This document shows, in pieces, positions 56,523-62,671 of a stretch of 62,671 nt of DNA (position 1 is the first letter of the stretch; each line of letters begins with the position of its first letter). Under the pieces are notes generated by a model. It worked only from the letters and a program-made list of their open reading frames with translations, searched no databases and was not told the origin of the DNA. The DNA is from Prevotella aurantiaca JCM 15754 (GTDB taxonomy: Bacteria; Bacteroidota; Bacteroidia; Bacteroidales; Bacteroidaceae): NCBI RefSeq assembly GCF_000614025.1, contig NZ_BAKF01000013.1, forward strand, positions 1-62,671, given 5' to 3'. The position numbers were made by a program, and so were the translations under genes.

Positions 56523-57821
56523 TCAGTCGTTTAAATTGATATACTGACTGCCAAGGAACGGCAGTTTTACTAATTTACCTTGCTTATAGGCATTATATGG
56601 AGAGAGATTCTTATGTAGTCCCAAAGAGGACAAACGCACTATTTTGGTTTCGCCAAGTTCGTCTTTGTCGGTAAACCATATTGTGTCACGACGAATGAAA
56701 TCTTCATTGAGAAGATTGATGTCGTGAGTTGTAAGCAGCATCTGCGATGTTCCTTCACTATTCGCTAAAAAGACTTTCAGGAAATAAGCCAACAGCTCAT
56801 AATGGATGCTTGTTTCGACTTCATCGATAGGCACAAACCGATTGGTCTTTAGCAGGAAATTCAAAATTACAGCCATACCCAAAAACCTCATTGTACCGTT
56901 GGACTCGTATTCTTCCGACAAATCATAAAGTTTATCGCCAGCTTTATGTTTGAATGTCAATTCGGTATTTGTGATTTTCCCCTTTCTAAGCATATCGGCT
57001 TTTGCTTCGTCGCCAATAGGGGCGTTTTGAATCAGTTGCTCCAGTTCCGGAGTAATCAATTCCTCCTCCTCGTGTAATGCAACATCTTCTATGTTGAAGT
57101 CAGAAGCCTTCAGGAAGTTTAGGATAAACTTCTTTAAGTCGCCCGATTCGTCTTTATCCAATCGTGATTTGACATAGCCCGAAAGCAACATACCCGGTGC
57201 CAGCACATCTTTTACTTGTTTGACAAAGTAATCGTACACATCATTCAGTTTAGTCCACTCCACATTACTTTTACCAAATGCAGCAAGCACACTGCAATTA
57301 TTAATAGTGTTACCGGAAATCACATCTTGGCTTTTCTTTGTCATTTTCAGATTTACACCGAAATCTATTGTTGTGGAATCTGTTGCTGCATCATAATTGC
57401 GGCTATACAATTTGGTAGGTCGGATAGAATCATATACAATCAGCGTCTCGGAATGAATGTATTTAGCATCCAATTCAAAACTGAGAATATACTTCGACTG
57501 ACCGATATAGAATACCATTGACATCTTCGTCTTTTCATTTCTTGATGTATCATCCAGCATGAAAGGAACAACCCCGGTTTTCTCGTTACGGTCTTTGGGC
57601 ATCCTAAGCACAAGCATCCTGAAAAATTTGACAGCATTCAAAATGTTGGTTTTGCCGGAAGCGTTAGCGCCATATATGATACCCACCTTTAGCAACTTTA
57701 CCCCATCCTTAACTTCATATGAATATTCGTCAGACATAAAAGTATCTGACGAAGGCTCAAAACTTATCTTTTGTGGAGACTTTATTGAGAAAAAATTTTC
57801 AATGGTGAATTCTGCTATCAT
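56523..57821 (-). CDS. AAA ATPase of RloA/AbiL type
   Basis: 432 residues. ABC/OLD-like AAA ATPase: Walker A YGANASGKT (about 50-58), signature-like YESNGTMRFL, Walker B FVPIDEVETSIH and the switch histidine in LLTTHDINLL. Such ATPases partner RloB in AbiL-like and related abortive-infection systems. First gene of the defence operon, with a near-consensus promoter upstream (57850-57880). The ATG at 57821 (MIAEFTIENFFSI) is typical. Confidence 0.87.
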   Translation of the reverse strand: MIAEFTIENFFSIKSPQKISFEPSSDTFMSDEYSYEVKDGVKLLKVGIIYGANASGKTNILNAVKFFRMLVLRMPKDRNEKTGVVPFMLDDTSRNEKTKMSMVFYIGQSKYILSFELDAKYIHSETLIVYDSIRPTKLYSRNYDAATDSTTIDFGVNLKMTKKSQDVISGNTINNCSVLAAFGKSNVEWTKLNDVYDYFVKQVKDVLAPGMLLSGYVKSRLDKDESGDLKKFILNFLKASDFNIEDVALHEEEELITPELEQLIQNAPIGDEAKADMLRKGKITNTELTFKHKAGDKLYDLSEEYESNGTMRFLGMAVILNFLLKTNRFVPIDEVETSIHYELLAYFLKVFLANSEGTSQMLLTTHDINLLNEDFIRRDTIWFTDKDELGETKIVRLSSLGLHKNLSPYNAYKQGKLVKLPFLGSQYINLND

Positions 57822-57849
57822 ATTCGTTGAGTTTATCTATTACACGGTG

Positions 57850-57880
57850 CAAAGATACAAATAAAATCTCATATATCAAA
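57850..57880 (-). promoter_or_regulatory. Promoter of the defence operon
   Basis: On the minus strand TTTG (57877-57880), 19-nt spacer, TATCTTTG (57850-57857); 29 nt upstream of the ATPase start. It drives all four genes. Confidence 0.75.
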
Positions 57881-58143
57881 TTATAATTTGTATTTTCGTA
57901 GAAAAATTACAAAGTTTAGATACAAAAAGAGTTTTATGCGCGTTTTTAGAAGCAAATTCAAGCCAAACCCATTCCCAATTCTATGATAGTATTTGTTTCG
58001 TTGTTTGGATTATCGCAGTGGTTAAATAGTGGTGCTAAAATGATACTAAATTGAAAGTTGTTTGCTTTTATGTTGCTGTAATATATTAAATATCAGTGTA
58101 TTGAAAAATATTATATCTTGTAGCCCACAATGCAACCTTTGAT

Positions 58144-58410
58144 ATGAGCTGTATTCGCCATACCTTACAACTACACCATCTACCTTGTCCTGACATTGAT
58201 TATTACTGTTCGCTCCGTGCCGCCCGACATATCTATGATTTCGGTTATAATTCGCTCGACTATCTATGCGACCATTTTTCTATATCGTATGGCACACATC
58301 ACCGTGCTGGCGATGATGCAGAAATGTGTGCTCAGCTATTTTTGCAAGAGATAAAAGATGGTAATTTTGCAAATGTAAGGGAAATGAGTTTTTGTTATGG
58401 AAAGTTATAA
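58144..58410 (+). pseudogene. DnaQ-like 3'-5' exonuclease, C-terminal fragment
   Basis: 88 residues. Matches the C-terminal part of DNA polymerase III epsilon-type exonucleases: DIDYYCSLRAARHIYDFGYN, then LDYLCDHFSIS and the Exo III motif HHRAGDDAEMCAQLF (H...D). The N-terminal Exo I DxE motif is absent, and no in-frame 5' extension is seen, so it is a truncated gene. The start ATG at 58144 is the first available. Confidence 0.65.
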
Positions 58411-58520
58411 TATACTTTACAAGTTGCATTTTACTTCCAAAAGCTTAGATTTGTTGTCTATTCTTGATAAATAGAAGTAAATATATTATAAGAATATTAG
58501 GAAAGATTAAAGCAAAAACA
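58411..58520. other. Short spacer
   Basis: AT-rich spacer after the exonuclease fragment; nothing recognised. Confidence 0.4.
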
Positions 58521-58550
58521 CCTAACAGGCTATGTTCCGTTAGGTATTTT
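58521..58550 (-). terminator. Bidirectional hairpin
   Basis: CCTAAC/GTTAGG stem with T-rich tails on both sides. It ends the excisionase-like operon on the minus strand (6 nt past the corrected stop). Confidence 0.65.
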
Positions 58551-58555
58551 TGTTG

Positions 58556-58845
58556 TTATATCTTGTAATACTCTTCCAGTAACCTCTCCAAGTCCGAAGC
58601 CTTATAGAGTATCTTCCTGCAAGCTGTGTATAGGGTATAATCCCCTTATCCCGATAATCCTGTAATGTTCGAGGACTGATATACAGCCGTTCGCACACCT
58701 CCTTGCCTGTGAGAAAATGCTCGCCACCAAATAGCGGTTTGTGCATTTCTCCCACTTCCTTTATTCTCCTGCCCACATCGTGCAGTGCGGTAAGCACCAC
58801 CTGCATCTCGTCCGAGCCAAAATTCAAATCTTTTGCCGTTTCCAT
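58556..58845 (-). CDS. HTH_17 excisionase-like DNA-binding protein 2 (frameshifted)
   Basis: About 97 residues after correction. Start METAKDLNFGSDEMQVVLTA (ATG 58845). MerR-like winged HTH (HFLTGKEVCERLYISPRTLQ then DYRDKGIIPYTQL) of the excisionase/HTH_17 type common in Bacteroidales elements. The frame shifts at about 58614-58617; one restored base gives LAGKILYKASDLERLLEEYY then KI and the stop at 58556, the normal family C-terminus. Without it the frame runs on to an unrelated Arg/Trp-rich tail. Overlaps in style with its neighbour at 58853. Confidence 0.82.
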
Positions 58846-58852
58846 AACTTGT

Positions 58853-59134
58853 TTATCTTTTAGGTTTGTCAGTTTTTGTAAGGAGCAGCCTTTCCACATC
58901 CTCACGTTTATAATAACACTTGTGTCCAATTTGTGCGAATGGCAGCACGCCTGTATCACGATAATGCTGCAAGGTGCGCTTGCTGATGTTAAGCAGCTGG
59001 CACACATCACCATTGTGCAGCCAATCTGTGTGCTTACACTTCTCTCCAAATGCCTTGTGGCAGCAGTCGGCAAGACTTAATATCTCGTCCCTTAGTTTCT
59101 GCCAGTTCTGGTCTGTAATTATTAAATACCCCAT
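58853..59134 (-). CDS. HTH_17 excisionase-like DNA-binding protein 1
   Basis: 93 residues from the ATG at 59134 (MGYLIITDQNWQKLRDEILS). HTH_17-type domain WLHNGDVCQLLNISKRTLQH then YRDTGVLPFAQIGHKCYY. Paralogous in layout to the next gene (7-nt gap). In Bacteroidales mobile elements this pair usually sits near the VirE/primase genes and may control excision or transfer. The frame is open upstream to 59362 but without coding character. Confidence 0.85.
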   Translation of the reverse strand: MGYLIITDQNWQKLRDEILSLADCCHKAFGEKCKHTDWLHNGDVCQLLNISKRTLQHYRDTGVLPFAQIGHKCYYKREDVERLLLTKTDKPKR

Positions 59135-59200
59135 ACTTCTATTGTTTTGTTTGTTGTTACTGTTTTCTTGTGTTGCAGCGTTCTGCGCTACGACACGATG

Positions 59201-59231
59201 CAAAAGTAGGGATAGTTTCCTTATGCTCAAA
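59201..59231 (-). promoter_or_regulatory. Promoter of the HTH gene pair
   Basis: On the minus strand TTTG (59228-59231), 19-nt spacer, TACTTTTG (59201-59208); 67 nt upstream of the ATG at 59134. Confidence 0.7.
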
Positions 59232-59764
59232 GCACTAAGGAACAGCAGGGAAAACAAAGGAAATACGATGAAATTCTTTTCCTTATTCCTTGTCGTTATC
59301 AACGCTGATACGCCCACTTTTCTTTTTTCACTGCCAATAGAATCAAAGATACAACCTACCATTTGGCATAAGCCACTATCTTGTTCTAAGATTTCAGAGA
59401 ATATTGAGATAAGCTCTTAATTTTTGCTTACATCTTTTTCGTTGAATGCTTTTTGTTCTAATGGATAGCTATTTGCGTCTTATCCGTTCTTTGTCATTCC
59501 TTTACTTATAGCTCACTACCCAAATGTGCAGAATACCGCATTTGAATGTGGTTTTTTACAAAGCCAATCAATTATTGGTATTTGTATCATTTCTTTTTAT
59601 CCTTTGATTTCTCCATTTAATCCACTAAAAACTAAGATGTTTGATGATTTCCTACAAGGAATTTTATAGCAGGTTTATGCAACATTATGCAAGCACACCG
59701 AGAATGCTTGGCTATCAGAATTATCTTCCTTAACTTCACTTTCAGAAATCATTTTAGGACGATT
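59232..59764. other. Spacer between HTH pair and VirE gene
   Basis: About 530 bp with no gene seen. A second TATCTTTG on the minus strand is at 59344-59351. Long open frames here are antisense or out of phase with no coding support. It may hold the control region between divergent modules. Confidence 0.45.
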
Positions 59765-61038
59765 ATGAAGAAATGCGCAGACAATAGCAATATACGCACA
59801 GAAGATAAGCCGAAGCATAGTAGGCAAACTTCCAAAAACAAGGAGATAGAAAGCTACCTCTCCACCCATTATGACTTCAGGTTCAACACTGTACTTGGCA
59901 GAACAGAGTTTTCTCCCAAGTGTGCCAACTTGTATAGCAAGGTCAGCCGTTATGACATCAATACTTTTCGCAGGGAACTTGATAGCGAGGACGGTATTAT
60001 TACTTCCGCTGACAATCTCTATTCCATCATCGAAAGTAGCTTCTCGCCACGCATCAATCCCATACAGGAGTATTTCAAGCTTTGCCAATGGTTGATGCTT
60101 CAGAAGTGCTGTACAAGATAGAGATAAACCAATGCGCCATCGCCAATCTTGCATCGTGCGTTACCGTCCGTAACTCCGAGAAGTGGCTGCCGTACCTTAC
60201 CAAATGGCTTGTGGCAGTGGTTGCCAACGCTATGGACAACCGTGAATGCCGTAACCATACCTGTCTTGTACTAACAGGGGAACAAGGAAAGTTCAAGACT
60301 ACCTTTCTTGATTTGCTTTGTCCGCCCGCACTTAAAGGTTACAGCTACACAGGAAAAATATATCCGCAGGAGAAGGACACACTTACTTATATCGGTCAGA
60401 ACCTTATCGTAAACATTGACGACCAACTGAAAGCCCTCAACAAGCGTGATGAGAATGAACTCAAGAACCTTATTACCTGTCCTATGGTTAAATACCGTAT
60501 GCCTTACGACAAGTATGTGGAGGAACACTCGCACTTGGCGAGTTTTGTAGCATCGGTAAACGGCAATGACTTTTTGACCGACCCGACAGGAAGCAGACGC
60601 TTCCTTCCATTCGAGGTGCTTGCCATCGACATTGAACGAGCAAAGACAATTTCTATGGATGCCGCCTATACCGAAGCCAAAGCCTTGTTAAGCGCAGGCT
60701 TTCGCTATTGGTTTGACGATGACGAGATAGCTGAACTCTACAGGGAGAGTGAGGACTTCCAAGTGCAGACCGCTGAAATGGAACTACTATTACGCTGTTT
60801 TGAAAAGCCAACAGAGGACAATCCTCATTGTGCTTATATGACCACTACTGAAATACTCGCTTATTTAGGTGTTTATACGCATCAACCTTTGACACTCAAA
60901 CGTATGGGCGAAGCACTTAAAAAGGCTGGATATGAAAAGGTAAGCAAAAGACGTGAAGGTTGTAGTCCTGTCTATGTGTATAAGATTAGGAAAATCCACC
61001 CCTGCCCACTGGTAAATAGCTGTAGTAGTTTGATGTAG
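59765..61038 (+). CDS. VirE/VapE-type primase-helicase-like protein (frameshifted)
   Basis: About 424 residues after correction. Virulence-associated E family (superfamily 3-like ATPase) found in Bacteroidales mobile elements next to a primase. Walker A TGEQGKFKTTF (about 180), Walker B region NLIVNIDDQLKALNKRDENE, and FVASVNGNDFLTDPTGSRRF (sensor/Arg finger). Two frames join near 60080: EYFK then (A)LPMVDASEVLYK; one missing base (AAG CT to AAG GCT) restores YFKALPMVD. Start ATG 59765 (MKKCADNSN). It likely drives element replication or transfer with the primase downstream. Confidence 0.85.
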
Positions 61039-61113
61039 TAGCGTGAGTAGTATTGTTATATACTACAATGCGATACTGATAATCAGCCACTTATCACAAA
61101 ATAGTATGTAGTA
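61021..61113. repeat. Iteron-like TGTAGTA repeats
   Basis: TGTAGTA at 61021, 61034 and 61107, and inverted TACTACA at 61061. They span the end of the VirE gene and the gap before the primase, an AT-rich stretch. They may be origin iterons. Short repeats, so tentative. Confidence 0.4.
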
Positions 61114-61258
61114 AGAAGAAAGTGAAAAAAGTTTTTAGGGGAAAAACTTTAGGAAACGAAAAAGAATAAATGAAGTTTGCCCTATCAGCATAATCAAAAT
61201 ATAATCCGATATTAAAATCAGAATAAATAAATGTTCAACCAATAACAATAAATAAACA

Positions 61259-62245
61259 ATGAAAGAAGAAGATTTATCACTCATCAAGCGATACCCCATA
61301 GTGGAGTATCTTGAAAGGAAAGGTATCAAATCTGTGCGTAGGACACCATCTTATGCCCTCTACCGTTCACCGTTTCGTGAAGACACACATCCAAGTTTCA
61401 AGGTGGACACAGAGAAGAATCTTTGGATAGATTATGCCGAAGGCAAAGGCGGAAGTATTATCGACCTTTGTGTGCGGTTAGAAGGCTGCACGCTGTCGGA
61501 AGCCATCCGACTTTTGGATCAGAACGCTCCCGATTATACTGCTTGCAATTCTCAAAAGGCAGACAGGGCAATGAAAAGAAGTAGCATACCTATGGCATCC
61601 GCAAGTGGAGTAAGGAGACTGATAGAAATATCAGACACCTTACCTTCACACTTACTAAAGTATCTTCAGGAAGACCGCTGCATCAACATAGAAAAGGCGA
61701 TGCCCTTTCTGCGTTGTATCAGCTATGAGGTAAGAGGGCTGCACTATCAAGCCATAGGTTTCGCCAACCAATCGGGCGGTTATGAACTTCGGGATAACGG
61801 CTCTTTCAAGGGAACGATTGCTCCGAAGGATATTACCCCCGTGTTCACGGATAAGATAACGGATAGAATGAAACCGGTCTGCGTGTTCGAAGGTTTTATG
61901 GACTTTCTATCCTTCCTTTCAATGAAAGAAGAAATCATCAGCCATTGCCTTGTGATGAACTCCGTGAGTAATGTGGCAAGGAGCATTCGCTATCTCAATG
62001 ACAGGCAAGTATCCTCCATTCGTACCTTCCTTGACAATGACGAAGCTGGACGGGGAGCTACGGAGGATTTCATGGAGGCTGGTTTCAAGGTAGATGATAT
62101 GTCCGTGCATTACAGGAACTTCAAAGACCTCAACGAATATCACATCCACAGGGTGCGTGAACAGCAGAAAAGCCTATCATTGACGATGTCACAAACACAA
62201 ACCAATCCCATAAAGGTAAAACAAGTTAAACATAAAATGAGATAA
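61259..62245 (+). CDS. Toprim-type DNA primase of the mobile element
   Basis: 328 residues. An N-terminal CHC2-like segment (SPFREDTHPSFKVDTEKNLW, then IDYAEGKGGSIIDLCVRLEG) keeps the fold but lacks the zinc-binding cysteines, a degenerate form usual in Bacteroidales elements. The Toprim part has VFEGFMDFLSFL (E) and TFLDNDEAGRGATEDF (DxD). It primes DNA synthesis during element replication or transfer. It precedes the DUF3408 gene by 4 nt. Confidence 0.9.
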   Translation: MKEEDLSLIKRYPIVEYLERKGIKSVRRTPSYALYRSPFREDTHPSFKVDTEKNLWIDYAEGKGGSIIDLCVRLEGCTLSEAIRLLDQNAPDYTACNSQKADRAMKRSSIPMASASGVRRLIEISDTLPSHLLKYLQEDRCINIEKAMPFLRCISYEVRGLHYQAIGFANQSGGYELRDNGSFKGTIAPKDITPVFTDKITDRMKPVCVFEGFMDFLSFLSMKEEIISHCLVMNSVSNVARSIRYLNDRQVSSIRTFLDNDEAGRGATEDFMEAGFKVDDMSVHYRNFKDLNEYHIHRVREQQKSLSLTMSQTQTNPIKVKQVKHKMR

Positions 62246-62249
62246 AGAC

Positions 62250-62671
62250 ATGGAAAAGAAGAAAACAACAGAAGAAGAGTATGACCTTTCATATTATTTG
62301 GGTGGTAACGAAGAAGATACCTATTCAAAGCCTAGCAAACAAAAAGACAAGTTTATCCTGAACGGGAAGAGGTCAGGAAGCAGGAAAAAAGAGCACCTAT
62401 AAACCAGTCGGGTATTCCATCGGAGAACTCGGAACATGAGCAGCATGTTGTATCATCACAGGATGCAGTGCCATCACAGCACACAGAGAACACAGCCGTT
62501 CAAAGACGCATCAGCGCCAAGATGAGAAAGAAAACACTCGAAGCCTACAAGCAAGCCTATCTTGTACCGACTAAGTTAAACAACCGTAAGGCGGTCTATC
62601 TGAGTAGGGAGACACAGGAGCGTGCCGACTTCATTGTGCGTAGATTAGGCGACAGAGGCAGCAACCTTTCT
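62250..62671 (+). CDS. DUF3408 mobilisation-type protein, start (frameshifted, runs off the edge)
   Basis: Starts at the ATG 62250 (MEKKKTTEEEYDLSYYLGGN). After KFILNG the frame breaks at the GGG of 62364-62366; one added G gives GEEVRKQEKRAPINQSGIPS, which stays open to the window end with the DUF3408-like segment RRISAKMRKKTLEAYKQAYL, VPTKLNNRKAVYLSRETQER and ADFIVRRLGDRGSN. DUF3408 genes sit beside mobilisation/conjugation genes of Bacteroidales elements. The 3' end is not in the window. Confidence 0.8.

Larger units (their letters stand above)
44410..62671. mobile_element. Integrative mobilisable/conjugative element, left part
   Basis: From the left: recombinase-type repeats, two tyrosine recombinases, a cargo zone rich in IS debris, a defence operon, two HTH (excisionase-like) genes, a VirE/VapE gene, a Toprim primase and a DUF3408 gene. 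This order (int...xis-type HTH, primase, mobilisation) is that of Bacteroidales mobilisable transposons. The left edge is set only approximately between 44290 and 44545; the right end is not in the window. Confidence 0.75.

Noticed and set aside
58853..59362. 169-residue version of the HTH protein
   Set aside because: The N-terminal 76 residues precede the promoter at 59201-59231 and have no family match; the ATG at 59134 fits.

Overview
The window looks like a chromosome segment of a Bacteroidales bacterium, most probably a Prevotella (P. intermedia-like). This rests on protein features (a SusC-free TonB receptor with the 'outer membrane beta-barrel' fold, T9SS plug protein and sorting-type C-termini, class 1B PyrD/PyrK, the EF-G2 paralog, HolA beside an HsdR_N protein), on Bacteroidota promoters of the form TTTG-N19-20-TAnnTTTG, and on low G+C. 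The species is inferred by eye.

1-44,300 is core chromosome: holA, an XRE regulator, pyrK-pyrD, three orphan immunity-type genes, aroC, slyD, a DASS carboxylate transporter, a substrate-binding lipoprotein plus FecCD permease without an ATPase, a uracil permease, a SUFU-domain membrane protein, a polyprenol-phosphate mannosyltransferase-like GT2, an EF-G paralog lacking the switch II histidine, hemW, a TonB-dependent receptor, rnpB, tRNA-Cys, two secreted sorting-domain proteins, an rlmN-DUF4837-pdxA-ybhN operon, galE, and a gene run that ends in T9SS plug protein, 5'-nucleotidase, NudC and purine permease. The last three would turn extracellular nucleotides and NAD(H) into importable bases.

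From about 44,400 to the right edge is an integrated mobile element whose far end lies outside the window. It starts with two tandem tyrosine recombinases. A decayed cargo zone follows (trypsin-like protease, broken IS4-like, IS1595 and IS30 transposases, a SprT-like metalloprotease, a truncated FtsZ-like gene, a restriction-methylase tail). Next comes a compact four-gene defence operon on the minus strand, an AAA ATPase/RloB pair (AbiL-like) directly followed by Hachiman HamA/HamB. It ends with two HTH genes, a VirE/VapE helicase-like gene, a Toprim primase and the start of a DUF3408 mobilisation-type gene.

The most unusual structure is a set of intergenic arrays of 22-bp units each centred on a palindrome. 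One family (core GCCTGTTTTGC...GCAAAACA) occurs six times and carries a TTTACA box exactly 127 nt from its reference unit in four copies. Two other families, with unrelated palindromes (TATGACGTCATA; GTCTTATAAGAC), keep the same 22-bp period.

Ten genes are broken by a missing single base, every one inside a run of identical bases. This pattern points to sequencing or assembly error more than to real gene loss, so I annotate these genes across the shift. The in-frame stops in the mobile cargo zone are substitutions and look like true decay.
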